Shown here one piece after another: positions 27,375 through 36,218 of a DNA stretch of 64,000 nucleotides. The stretch's first letter is position 1, and each line of letters begins with the position of its first letter. The DNA lies in NCBI GenBank assembly GCA_964400735.1, contig CAYNVQ010000003.1, positions 1 to 64,000 of the forward strand, read 5' to 3'. Source of the DNA: CAYNVQ01 sp964400735. Lineage in GTDB: Bacteria; Acidobacteriota; Aminicenantia; Aminicenantales; Aminicenantaceae. Both the position numbers and the translations under genes were made by a program. Under the pieces are notes generated by a model. That model did no database searches. It saw nothing but the letters and a program-made list of their open reading frames with translations, and was not told where the DNA came from.

Positions 27375-28676
27375 TCAGGATACGGTAAGATATTGTGAAA
27401 AGGGCAGAGTGCCGGCATAGCGGGCATCTTTTCCAAGTTTTTCCTCAATCTCCAAGAGCCTGTTGTATTTGGCCACTCTCTCGCTGCGCGAGAGCGAACC
27501 CGTTTTGATTTGTTTGGCATTACAGGCAACACTCAAATCGGCGATGAAAGTGTCTTCGGTCTCTCCCGAACGATGAGAAATGACCGTCGTGTAGCTGTTT
27601 TGATGGGCATAGGAGATGGTGTCCAAGGTCTCGGTGAGAGTCCCGATCTGATTCAATTTAATAAGGATTGAATTCCCGATTCCTTGTTCGATTCCTCTCT
27701 TGAACCTCTTCAAGTTGGTCACAAAAATGTCGTCTCCGACCAGCTGGATTTTTTGGCCGAGCTCATCAGTCAGGATTTTCCAACCTTCCCAATCATCCTC
27801 GGAAAATCCATCCTCAATGCTGATTATGGGGTAGTTTTTGACCAGATTTTTATAGAAATCGGTCATCTGGTCGATGTTTTTCTGGGAGCCGTCCGATTTT
27901 TTAAAGACATATTGACCATCGATATAGAATTCTGAAGCAGCTACATCCAAAGCGAGAAAGACATCTTTACCCGGGACATAGCCAGCATTCTGGATACTTG
28001 TGAGGATGAGTTCCAGTGCTTCCTCATTTGATCTTAGGTTGGGCGCGAATCCGCCTTCATCTCCGACAGAGGTATTGTATCCCTTTGTTTTCAGCGTTTT
28101 TTTCAGCTGGTGGAAAATTTCAGCTCCAGCCCTGAGCGCCTTTGAGTAGGTCGAGAGGCCTGCCGGGACGATCATAAATTCTTGAATATCCATGTTGTTG
28201 TCAGCGTGAGTACCTCCGTTGAGGATGTTTATCTGTGGTACAGGGAGCGTGTAGTCTTTTCTCTTCCCGAGGTAGTCATAGAGCGGGATTCCTGTTGCGC
28301 GTGCGGCTGCTTGGGCAATGCTCATCGACACAGACAGGATGGCGTTGGCCCCAAGCTGGCTTTTATTGGGTGTTCCGTCCAATTGGATAAGTATCTGGTC
28401 TATCTCTTCTTGGTGAAGGGCATCCAGTCCGGTGAGTTTCGGGGCGATGATTTCATTTACATGGGATACGGCTTTCAACACACCCCTTCCCAAATAACGG
28501 GCGGGATCTCCATCCCTAAGCTCAAGGGCTTCGTGAGTTCCGGTTGATGCCCCCGAGGGGACCGAACTGACTCCCGTTATGCCAGAGTTAAGCGAAGTCC
28601 AGGCTCTTAAAGTAGGATTTCCTCTAGAGTCCAAAATTTCCTGGGCCTTGATATGGCTGATTATGGTTTTCGACAT
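27375..28676 (-). CDS. eno: enolase
   Basis: 433 residues. Converts 2-phosphoglycerate to PEP in the cytoplasm. Signatures: ILDSRGNPT (11-20 region), GAIASTG-type SGASTGTHEALELRDGD, SVGDEGGFAPN, SIEDGFSEDDWEGW, VGDDIFVTN, LIKLNQIGT and SHRSGETED. Metal ligands and catalytic Glu/Lys contexts are all intact. Length is typical. Confidence 0.97.
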   Translation of the reverse strand: MSKTIISHIKAQEILDSRGNPTLRAWTSLNSGITGVSSVPSGASTGTHEALELRDGDPARYLGRGVLKAVSHVNEIIAPKLTGLDALHQEEIDQILIQLDGTPNKSQLGANAILSVSMSIAQAAARATGIPLYDYLGKRKDYTLPVPQINILNGGTHADNNMDIQEFMIVPAGLSTYSKALRAGAEIFHQLKKTLKTKGYNTSVGDEGGFAPNLRSNEEALELILTSIQNAGYVPGKDVFLALDVAASEFYIDGQYVFKKSDGSQKNIDQMTDFYKNLVKNYPIISIEDGFSEDDWEGWKILTDELGQKIQLVGDDIFVTNLKRFKRGIEQGIGNSILIKLNQIGTLTETLDTISYAHQNSYTTVISHRSGETEDTFIADLSVACNAKQIKTGSLSRSERVAKYNRLLEIEEKLGKDARYAGTLPFSQYLTVS

Positions 28677-28736
28677 AGCTTTTATCCGAAATAGATAGTG
28701 AGAGTTTTATTTAGCCGGGAACCGTAAAAATAATAC

Positions 28737-29063
28737 TTACTTAGTTTCCGAGCCTTCTTCCGAAGCTAATTCTTCCGGTTTTTTAGCCAGCTCTTTCTTT
28801 TTCTTCTCGACAAATTCTTTTATGGCATCGATCCCTTCCGTCGTTTTCTCCTTGACGACTTTAATCCCTTTTTCAGCTTCTTTTGCGATCTTGTCGTAGC
28901 TTTCTTTGGCCTTTTCCCCGGTTTTTGCAGCGGATTCTTGGATTTTTTTCCGGGTTTCCTCTCCGCTTGCCGGAGCAAAAAGGACTCCCAGGATGAATCC
29001 GGCCGCGGTGCCTAAAAGAAATGAAAGAGTGACTTCCAAAGCTCCAGAGTTTCTATCTGCCAT
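28737..29063 (-). CDS. YtxH-domain membrane protein
   Basis: 108 residues. One N-terminal membrane segment (about 12-30) ends in the YtxH-type motif GTAAGFILGVLFAPASGEETRK. A long Lys/Glu-rich helix resembling stress or LEA-like proteins follows (EKAKESYDKIAKEAEKG). Function unknown; family members are often stress-linked. It overlaps the upstream gene by 11 bases and is translated with it. Ribosome-binding site AAGGAGG. Confidence 0.8.
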   Translation of the reverse strand: MADRNSGALEVTLSFLLGTAAGFILGVLFAPASGEETRKKIQESAAKTGEKAKESYDKIAKEAEKGIKVVKEKTTEGIDAIKEFVEKKKKELAKKPEELASEEGSETK

Positions 29064-29424
29064 TTTTTTTCCTCCTTGATTTTTTCGCTTGCCGCCAGCC
29101 TAAACGGATCAAAGGAAAAAGGAACGGCCAGTACTTAGAAGTAGGCCGGATGATTTTTACCGTTAAAAACCAGGCAATTTCTGCGATGCTCACGGATAAC
29201 TTTTTGGATGCCTGGACCACTTCGCCGACATCATCCATTTTAGACTGAACGCTCAAGCTGGTTTTTTTCAATTCTTGGGCTAATGTCCTTATTTCAATTA
29301 GGGTTTCCTCTGCTTCGCGGGCTGTTCCTCGTAGTTGGATCATCAGCCTCACCAGAAAGGTGACGGCAATGACGGCAGCTATGGTGAGAACAAGCAATAA
29401 GAATTGGTTAAGGGTTAGCGGCAT
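29053..29424 (-). CDS. DUF948-like small membrane protein
   Basis: 123 residues. N-terminal membrane helix (7-28), an amphipathic helix with LIEIRTLAQELKKT similar to DUF948 proteins, and a second hydrophobic region near 83-105, ending in a basic tail KKSRRKKNGR. DUF948 and YtxH genes are commonly neighbours, which supports both calls. ATG is 9 bases after a promoter -10 box, with no Shine-Dalgarno. Confidence 0.7.
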   Translation of the reverse strand: MPLTLNQFLLLVLTIAAVIAVTFLVRLMIQLRGTAREAEETLIEIRTLAQELKKTSLSVQSKMDDVGEVVQASKKLSVSIAEIAWFLTVKIIRPTSKYWPFLFPLIRLGWRQAKKSRRKKNGR

Positions 29425-29433
29425 CGTAATAAA

Positions 29434-29462
29434 TAGATAAAATAAAAAGCGCCTTTTGTCAA
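29434..29462 (-). promoter_or_regulatory. promoter of the DUF948/YtxH pair
   Basis: Minus strand TTGACA (29462-29457), 17-base spacer, TATCTA (29439-29434). The ATG begins at 29424, leaving about 3 bases of leader. Confidence 0.65.
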
Positions 29463-29498
29463 ATCGGATTGTTTCGGGCAGCCCTGATTCCGCTTGGA

Positions 29499-30077
29499 TT
29501 ATTTCCAGAGGATTTTTTGGATATTCTCTATCTGATATTCTTCAGCGATTTTTTTCAGGATTGTGGAGTAATCCCCTTCTCCTTTTTTTTGGACGGCTTC
29601 TTCCCATTCCTTTAACGATGGATCGGCTAGAAAAGCGTATTCCATTTTGGACAGCCGGTTGATCCCTCTTAGGGCCTGCCAATGGGTAATCATCAGAAGG
29701 GCCAACACTCCAAAAAAGACGTTGGGTCCGGGAAGGAGGGCGGCCAGTCCGCTAATGGGAAGCAGAAGGGCTTCTCCTATTATAAAGAGGAGGTGTTTGG
29801 TCCTTTGTCTTTGAAGAAAGAAAAAAAACCTAGTCCTTACTCTCTTTTCGTCACAGCTTCCTGAGTACAAAATTTCCACTTTTTCTCCCCTCGATTGCAA
29901 TATCCTTTCAAAGGCCTGTTCTTGGACGAGAATCCGCTTTGGCAGAAGCATGAGCTTTTCCTTGGCTTTTTCCCAGATTCCCTTCCAACGGGAAAAATGG
30001 ACAGAGATTTGATGGATGGGCTCGGCCGAGAAACATCTATATTTCTCCCGGTGGTCTTTGACAAAAAAGAATTGCAT
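29499..30077 (-). CDS. membrane protein, possibly related to mitochondrial K+/H+ exchange proteins
   Basis: 192 residues. A basic N-terminal half is followed by two hydrophobic segments around LLFIIGEALLLPISGLAALLPGPNVFFGVLALLMI (about 94-130) and an acidic helical tail. The Pro/Gly-rich LPISGLAALLPGPNVFF turn resembles the Mit_KHE1 family, which is known mainly from eukaryotes; this is a tentative recognition. TAAAAT occurs 6 bases before the ATG with AGAGGG between, so it may also lack a leader. Confidence 0.55.
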   Translation of the reverse strand: MQFFFVKDHREKYRCFSAEPIHQISVHFSRWKGIWEKAKEKLMLLPKRILVQEQAFERILQSRGEKVEILYSGSCDEKRVRTRFFFFLQRQRTKHLLFIIGEALLLPISGLAALLPGPNVFFGVLALLMITHWQALRGINRLSKMEYAFLADPSLKEWEEAVQKKGEGDYSTILKKIAEEYQIENIQKILWK

Positions 30078-30176
30078 CCCTCTATTTTATCAATTTGCCG
30101 GCAAGAAACAAACGAACAAATCGCCCGAAATTGGATACGGAAAGTGGAATGAAGACAATCCTCTCTGGTTTTTTTG

Positions 30177-30267
30177 CCTGCCAGCAAAGCTTGCTTTCAC
30201 GTTCGCTTCGCTCTCTACCTCCCCTTCTCGGTTTCGCCCTGAGACCGAGGGATCATATCCCCCTGGA
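30177..30267. repeat. mosaic intergenic repeat, copy C (partial)
   Basis: CCTGCCAGCAAAGCTTGC (from 30177) matches the core of copies at 38256 and 43594 with one change. CTTCTCGG...CATATCCCC (30224-30267) matches 21682-21726. CTCGG/CCGAG within the second block can pair. The spacer from 30268 to 30591 shows nothing recognisable. Confidence 0.65.
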
Positions 30268-30591
30268 ATTCCCAACAGAGTTCCTCCAGATGTTGTTGTC
30301 CTTCTCGGCACCTGGTCAATCCGGGAACGTCCCAATCAAAGACTCTATAATTTATCATTGATAAAAAGCAAATATTGAAATAGTGGGGATTTCCAAATGG
30401 GACGCCCCCTCAAGTTATCCTCCCTGGACGTTTCAGGAAGGCGGGGTTAGGTTGGATCGGGGCCTTCCATACCTCCCCGGCATTTTTCTGCACCTTTATT
30501 TGCATTTGATTTTCCCTCACTTCGGGACAAAATCCAGCATTGCAAAAGGGGACTTCCACGTGCATAAAAGAATCTTTCGGCAAATTCGGTG

Positions 30592-31578
30592 TTATTTTCT
30601 TTGGGTGAGAAGAAAAATAAAAAAAGGCGCGCCGATGACGGCGGTGATGATGCCTATGGGAAGCTCTGAGCCCGGAAGGATTGTTCTGGCTACCAGGTCG
30701 CAGAACAAAAGAAATACACCGCCCAGGAGGGAGGAAAAGAAAAAGAGGCGTCTGTGGTCAGGGCCGATCAATAGGCGTACCCAGTGGGGCACAATCAACC
30801 CGACAAATCCGATGATACCGCTGACCGATACGGAGGAGGAGGCGAGCAAGGTAGAAAGGATCAAAAAGATTTTTCTCGTGCGCTTCACGGGACAACCCAG
30901 GGATTGAGCGGTCTCGTCGCCCATGACCAGAAGGTTCATGTCCTTGGCCAGCCAAAGGCATATAAAAAAACACCCCATAAATTGAGGAAGGATCACTCGA
31001 ATCTGGGCCCATTCGGCAAGATGGAAACTTCCCAAAAGCCAAAAAACAGCCTGCTCGAATGATTCGGATCGAATGAAAATCAAGAATGAGGTCAGGGAGG
31101 AAGCCAATGCTCCGGCCGCTATCCCGGTCAAGAGTAGAGTTTCCACTTTGAAGAGGCCCTTTTTTTGGGAAAGGAGATAGACCAAAGAGACGATAACCAA
31201 TCCGGAGCCGAAAGCGAACACGCTCTGAAGTGAATAACCGAAGACACTTAAATCGAGACCCAAAAAGAGGGCTAGTACCGCTCCGAAGGATGCGCCTGAC
31301 GATACTCCGACAACAAATGGCCCGGCCATCGGATTCTGAAAATATCCTTGGAGTATGGCTCCTGAAAGAGAAAGACTGGCGCCGACCAGGAAGGCAAGAA
31401 AGGCACGGGGGAGCCGAAGATGAATGAAAATCGTGCTTTGGGTCTGGTCCTTGTGCACTAAAAAATTCCACAGGTCATCAAACCCGGTTTTGACCGACCC
31501 GCTCACCAGTGAGAGATAGAACCCGGCGATCAGGAGAAGAAGAAGGATTGAGAGGAGGCGGATCCTGTTTTTCTTCAT
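30592..31578 (-). CDS. btuC: FecCD/BtuC-type ABC transporter permease
   Basis: 328 residues with about nine hydrophobic helices. Family motifs: RLPRAFLAFLVGASLSLSGAILQG, NPMAGPFVVGVSSGASFGAV and GFVGLIVPHWVRLLIGPDHR. It imports B12, heme or a siderophore together with the binding protein and ATPase encoded just upstream. Overlaps the binding-protein gene by 4 bases (ATGA). B12 is the preferred substrate by gene context, but heme cannot be excluded. Confidence 0.85.
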   Translation of the reverse strand: MKKNRIRLLSILLLLLIAGFYLSLVSGSVKTGFDDLWNFLVHKDQTQSTIFIHLRLPRAFLAFLVGASLSLSGAILQGYFQNPMAGPFVVGVSSGASFGAVLALFLGLDLSVFGYSLQSVFAFGSGLVIVSLVYLLSQKKGLFKVETLLLTGIAAGALASSLTSFLIFIRSESFEQAVFWLLGSFHLAEWAQIRVILPQFMGCFFICLWLAKDMNLLVMGDETAQSLGCPVKRTRKIFLILSTLLASSSVSVSGIIGFVGLIVPHWVRLLIGPDHRRLFFFSSLLGGVFLLFCDLVARTILPGSELPIGIITAVIGAPFFIFLLTQRK

Positions 31579-32492
31579 GGGCGTGGATTTTTTATAAAGA
31601 CGGAGGGGTGAAGAATACGGGCCAGCTGATCAAGAGCCAGGAATATGCGCGGGCCTAGCCGGGTCACCAGGTCTTCATCGAGATAATGGATATTCCCTTT
31701 TTGGACAGCCTGTATACCCTTTAAAAAAACCTCGCTGCTTAGCCAGTTTTCAATTTTGAGGAAATCTTCCTTCGATTTGGTGATGACAACGATATGTTCA
31801 GGGTCCTGGTGGATGAGCTCCTCCCGGTTGTAGGCAAGCCATGCCCGGGATATCTCCCCAGCAATATTTATCCCTTTGGCCGCAAGGACCAGATCATTCA
31901 GAAAGCTCTCCTTTCCACAGGTCCAGAATCCCTTGCCATGAAGATTGAGGAAGATCTTGGGCCTGTGTTCGACGTTTTTCAGAGCTACTTGGATATTCTC
32001 CAGATCATTCCGAAGCGAATTGACCAGATTTTCAGCTTCTTTTTCCCTCCGGGTGATGAGACCTATCCTTTCGATAAGAGAAAAAACAGTTTCTATTTCT
32101 TTTCCAGTTTCAAGGACGAAAATAGGAAGATCAAGGCCCTTGAAACGCTGGACGAGCCTCAAGGGATTTCCCCTGAAGGCGATGATGAGATCTGGATGAA
32201 GGTTGACGATTTTTTCTAAATCGGGGTCAACCATTCCTCCTATTTTTTCAATGTTCATGGCCTGCTTTGGGTAGTTGCAGTAGCGTGTCACTCCGACAAT
32301 TTCTTTTTCCAAACCCAGGGCGAAAAGAATTTCTGTAACGTTCGGAGCAAGAGATACGATCCGTTGAGGAGGTCTTCCCAGTATATGAATGTTCCCCAAA
32401 TCATCTTTGACGACAGGGTTCTGGATCGAGATGCCGATGTGGTTCAGCAGCAGCAAAAAGATCAGGAGTGGTCTAAAAGAATTTGGTCTCAT
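31575..32492 (-). CDS. btuF: periplasmic cobalamin/metal-complex binding protein (BtuF type)
   Basis: 305 residues. Signal peptide about 1-23. The N-lobe has the BtuF-like QRIVSLAPNVTEILFALGL and VGVTRYCNYP segments, then GGMVDPDLEKIVNLHPDLIIA, as in class III binding proteins with one long linking helix. The gene lies between and overlaps those of the ATPase and permease. The SLAPNVTE motif favours B12. Confidence 0.83.
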   Translation of the reverse strand: MRPNSFRPLLIFLLLLNHIGISIQNPVVKDDLGNIHILGRPPQRIVSLAPNVTEILFALGLEKEIVGVTRYCNYPKQAMNIEKIGGMVDPDLEKIVNLHPDLIIAFRGNPLRLVQRFKGLDLPIFVLETGKEIETVFSLIERIGLITRREKEAENLVNSLRNDLENIQVALKNVEHRPKIFLNLHGKGFWTCGKESFLNDLVLAAKGINIAGEISRAWLAYNREELIHQDPEHIVVITKSKEDFLKIENWLSSEVFLKGIQAVQKGNIHYLDEDLVTRLGPRIFLALDQLARILHPSVFIKNPRP

Positions 32493-33283
32493 TTCTCCTC
32501 AGATCTCTGAAAAACCAAAGAGATTTCCGGGAGTCCGGAGCGCAGGTTATCCCTTACTGTCACCTCAGCTTGGAAGACTTCGAGTATTTTTTCTTCGGTG
32601 ATGAGTTCCGATGGGGTTCCCAGAGAGTGGATACCCCCTTCCTTCAAGAAAAGCAACCGCTGGGAATAAGGGATAGCCAGATTGATGTTGTGCTCGGCGG
32701 AAAGAATGGTTTTGCCTTTCTCCTTTTGGAGCCTTTCCAGGATTTGGTAAATTTCGACTTGGTAGCTTATATCCAGATGAGCACTGGGTTCGTCGAGAAA
32801 GAGAAGGGGTGTATCCTGGGCCAAAGCCCGGGCGATGAAAACCCTTTGCCGTTCTCCTCCGCTTAGATGGGCTATTTTTTTTTCTCTCAAATGAGAAATG
32901 GCTGTCAGATCCATGATTTCCTGGATGACCTTTTTGTCTTCGTGAGAAGCTCCGCTCAATCTTTTCTGGTGGATATATCTGCCCATCAGTATGATCTCTT
33001 CCACGCTGAATTCGAATGAGAGGGGATGCAGCTGGGGAACATAAGCGATTTTTTCAGCTACCTTATCAGGTTTCATCGAGAATAAATCTTTCCCCTCTAT
33101 CAGAACCCTCCCCGATACGTTTTTAAGCAGTCCTTGAATGGCCTTTATGAGAGTGCTTTTTCCCGACCCGTTTCTCCCGAGAATGGATAAAAATTCCCCC
33201 TCGTTCAGGACGAAGGAAATGTTTTTTATGACGTCGCCGTTGCCATACCCAGCCGAGAGATCGATTATTTTTATGACGTCCAT
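32489..33283 (-). CDS. btuD: ABC transporter ATPase for B12/siderophore uptake (BtuD/FecE type)
   Basis: 264 residues. Walker A GRNGSGKST near residue 37, Q-loop QLHPLSF, signature LSGGERQRV, Walker B LLFLDEPSAHLD and the H-loop SAEHN. FecE/BtuD subfamily by sequence and by operon. First gene of btuD-btuF-btuC, all overlapping by 4 bases. A -35-like TTGACA precedes it at 33337-33332, but the paired -10 is poor. Confidence 0.87.
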   Translation of the reverse strand: MDVIKIIDLSAGYGNGDVIKNISFVLNEGEFLSILGRNGSGKSTLIKAIQGLLKNVSGRVLIEGKDLFSMKPDKVAEKIAYVPQLHPLSFEFSVEEIILMGRYIHQKRLSGASHEDKKVIQEIMDLTAISHLREKKIAHLSGGERQRVFIARALAQDTPLLFLDEPSAHLDISYQVEIYQILERLQKEKGKTILSAEHNINLAIPYSQRLLFLKEGGIHSLGTPSELITEEKILEVFQAEVTVRDNLRSGLPEISLVFQRSEEK

Positions 33284-33511
33284 TGTGCACCAAACATTGA
33301 ACTTTACTATTTTTTCCTACTGGGTAAAGCGTGTCAAGTTTTGATCCTGTGATGGGAGGGCAGTATTATGGACACAACGAAACAGGGATAGGATTGACGC
33401 TTGTTTGGATGATGAACGGGGAGACCTTCAGTTGGCCGGTAGCTGTTTGGCTGAAAAGATGGCGAACCCAAGGATAAAAAGGGAAACCGGTATAGTTCTG
33501 AGGTCATTATC

Positions 33512-33540
33512 TTGACTTTTGTAAGGGAGGAATTTAATAT
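33512..33540 (+). promoter_or_regulatory. promoter of leuS-lptE-holA
   Basis: TTGACT (33512-33517), 17-base spacer, TAATAT (33535-33540). The leader is about 150 bases. It shows no T-box sequence and no clear antiterminator. The rest of the 33284-33511 spacer holds no gene. Confidence 0.7.
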
Positions 33541-33696
33541 TTAAGATTGAATGTCGTAACGAGAAACATACAGAGATAATCCGTTATTTTTCCTCAACTT
33601 CAAACCCTTAAAGAACTGGAATACGAAAGATGCGGGAACAAAAAATATTTGGGCTGAAGGCAAGCGGGCCTCAAAAGAAACCCAGAGGTTAGCAAA

Positions 33697-36183
33697 ATGA
33701 AAGAAGAATATCAATTCGATATCATCGAGAAGAAGTGGCAGCAGATCTGGGAAGAGCGCGGAGTGTTTACCTTTTGCGAAGATTCCCAAAAAACGAAATA
33801 TTACTGCCTGGAAATGTATCCTTATCCTTCGGGACGCATCCACATGGGGCAAATCCGTAACTATACGATCGGTGACGTGATCGCTCGCTTCATGATAATG
33901 AGAGGGTTCAATGTCCTTCATCCCATAGGTTGGGATGCACTCGGAATGCCGGCCGAGAACGCCGCCATCACGCAGGGAATTCATCCTCAGAAATGGACCT
34001 TGGGCAATATCTCCCATATGAAAAAACAGCTGAAAAGGCTGGGATTCAGCTACGATTGGTCCAGGGAAGTGAACACCTGTCTACCGGATTACTACAAATG
34101 GAATCAGTGGATATTTCTTAAAATGTTCGATAAAGGTTTGGCCTATCGAAAAAAAGGCTGGATCAATTGGTGCCCTTCTTGCCAGACTGTATTGGCCAAT
34201 GAGCAGGTCATCGGGGAGAGATGCTGGCGGTGTGACGCCATTGTGAAGCAGAAGGAAATGGAGCAGTGGTTCTTAAGGATTACAGACTATGCAGAGGAGC
34301 TTCTTGCTGGTCATGAAGCCCTTGAGAAATGGCCGGAGCATGTCCTTTTGATGCAAAAAAATTGGATAGGTAGAAGCACAGGAGGTCACATATCCTTTCC
34401 TGTCGCCGGCTCTTCCCAGATTATCGAGATATTCACCACGAGAGTGGACACGATTTTTGGAGCGACTTTTATGGCCTTATCCCCAGAACACCCCTTGGCT
34501 CAGCAGCTCATCGCGGATTCTTCCCGAAAAGAAAAACTAAAGGCGTGGATCGAAAAAAGCATCGCCGAGCAGCGCCTGCGCAAAGATCCGGGAGAGATGG
34601 AGAAGGAGGGAATAGACACAGGGAAAAAAGCCATCAATCCTTTTACAGGAGATGAGATCCCGATTTGGGTTTCCAATTATGTCCTGATGGAATATGGGAC
34701 AGGAGCGATCATGGCGGTGCCGGCGCACGACCAGAGAGATTTCGAGTTTGCCAGGAAATATTCCCTGCCCATCAAGACAGTTATCATGCCCGAAGGAAAC
34801 ACGCTCCCGGATGAATTGGACAATGCCTTTGAGGGGACAGGCGTTGTGGTCAATTCTGGCGAGTTCTCGGGGTTTTCCTCTCAAGATGCTTCCGATAAGA
34901 TGGTCGATCATGCTGTCAAGAAGGGATTTGGACAAAAAAGCACACTCTACCGGCTTCGGGACTGGGGAGTTTCGCGCCAACGCTATTGGGGAACACCTAT
35001 TCCCATCATCTACTGCCCGAGGTGTGGAGTGGTCGGTGTGTCCTATGAGGAACTCCCCGTGACTTTGCCGCCAGATGTGGAGTTTAGGGGCGAGGAAGGT
35101 TCGCCTTTGGAAAAGGTGGATAGTTTTGTTCACGTCCCTTGCCCCAAATGCGGGGAAGAGGCCAGACGCGAGACAGATACCATGGATACTTTTTTCGATT
35201 CTTCCTGGTATTACTTTCGCTATTGTTCCCCCCATGAAGACAGGATGCCTTTCAATCCTCAGCCCGTCAATTATTGGCTGCCGGTGGATCTCTATATAGG
35301 CGGCGTAGAACACGCCATCCTTCACCTTATTTACGCCCGGTTTTTCTGTAAATTTTTGAGGGACTTCGGTTTAACGACCGTCGATGAGCCTTTCCCCCGT
35401 CTGCTCGCCCAAGGCATGGTGACCAAAGACGGGGCTAAAATGTCCAAGTCAAAGGGAAATGTCGTGGACCCCGACGATATAATCCAAGAATATGGCGCTG
35501 ATACTCTGAGGCTCTTCATACTTTTTGCCTCTCCTCCGGAGAAGGAATTCGCTTGGAAAGAAAAGGGCATAGAAGGATGTTATCGGTTCCTCCATCGACT
35601 ATGGGCCTTTTTCCAGGAGAACAGGAACTTTTTTGAGAAAGAACCGCTGCCAGAAAATAGACAGGCTTCGGAGGGAGATGAGGGAGTTCGTCGGACCAGG
35701 ATCAAGATGCATCAGACGATAAGAAAAGTATCGGAGGATATTGAAAAAAGGTATCATCTGAATACAGCGATTAGCTCCATAATGGAATTTTTCAACCTCC
35801 TTAAGGCGGAGAGAGAGGAGCTTATCCGGAGCCATGAAGGCATATGCCTGTTAAAGGAGTCTCTGGAAAACATGCTCATCCTTCTTTCTCCTTTTTCTCC
35901 CCACCTTTGTGAAGAACTTTGGCAGACGGCCGGGAAAACCACCATTCTTGCCCAGACACCTTGGCCCCTCTATGACCCGGAGCTGGCCAAAGAGGAAACA
36001 TTGACTATAGTGGTCCAGGTCAATGGTAAACTGAGGGACAGGTTCGAGGTCGAAAGGGACACAGGGGAAGAAAAACTGAAGGAAATAGCCTTGAGTTTAG
36101 GAAAGATCAAAAGCTTGATAGGCGAAAAAAAAGTGAAGAAAGTGATTACGGTCAAAAATAAGCTGATCAACATCGTTATTTAA
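33697..36183 (+). CDS. leuS: leucyl-tRNA synthetase
   Basis: 828-residue class I synthetase. Leucine activation site YPSGRIHMGQ near 43-52 (HIGH equivalent is HMGQ) and GAKMSKSKGN with KMSKS near 581. The CP1 editing domain is present (STGGHISFPV, TTRVDTIFGATFMALSPEHPL, VPAHDQRDFEFA), plus zinc-type Cys pairs (CPSCQ, CWRCD; CPRCG, CPKCG). C-terminal anticodon-binding and LeuRS-specific tail with VQVNGKLRD. Complete. Ribosome-binding site AGAGG. Confidence 0.97.
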   Translation: MKEEYQFDIIEKKWQQIWEERGVFTFCEDSQKTKYYCLEMYPYPSGRIHMGQIRNYTIGDVIARFMIMRGFNVLHPIGWDALGMPAENAAITQGIHPQKWTLGNISHMKKQLKRLGFSYDWSREVNTCLPDYYKWNQWIFLKMFDKGLAYRKKGWINWCPSCQTVLANEQVIGERCWRCDAIVKQKEMEQWFLRITDYAEELLAGHEALEKWPEHVLLMQKNWIGRSTGGHISFPVAGSSQIIEIFTTRVDTIFGATFMALSPEHPLAQQLIADSSRKEKLKAWIEKSIAEQRLRKDPGEMEKEGIDTGKKAINPFTGDEIPIWVSNYVLMEYGTGAIMAVPAHDQRDFEFARKYSLPIKTVIMPEGNTLPDELDNAFEGTGVVVNSGEFSGFSSQDASDKMVDHAVKKGFGQKSTLYRLRDWGVSRQRYWGTPIPIIYCPRCGVVGVSYEELPVTLPPDVEFRGEEGSPLEKVDSFVHVPCPKCGEEARRETDTMDTFFDSSWYYFRYCSPHEDRMPFNPQPVNYWLPVDLYIGGVEHAILHLIYARFFCKFLRDFGLTTVDEPFPRLLAQGMVTKDGAKMSKSKGNVVDPDDIIQEYGADTLRLFILFASPPEKEFAWKEKGIEGCYRFLHRLWAFFQENRNFFEKEPLPENRQASEGDEGVRRTRIKMHQTIRKVSEDIEKRYHLNTAISSIMEFFNLLKAEREELIRSHEGICLLKESLENMLILLSPFSPHLCEELWQTAGKTTILAQTPWPLYDPELAKEETLTIVVQVNGKLRDRFEVERDTGEEKLKEIALSLGKIKSLIGEKKVKKVITVKNKLINIVI

Positions 36184-36218
36184 CCTGAGAAAATTCAGAT
36201 TTGTTTATAGAGGTTCTG

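Noticed and set aside
33475..33510. AGGGAAACCGGT near the B12-type importer, resembling a cobalamin riboswitch core
   Set aside because: It is on the strand of leuS, not of the importer, and the B12 box GCCACTG and CCCGC elements are missing.
34537..35325. 262-residue open frame antisense to leuS
   Set aside because: Shadow of a highly conserved gene; no start context or recognisable motif.
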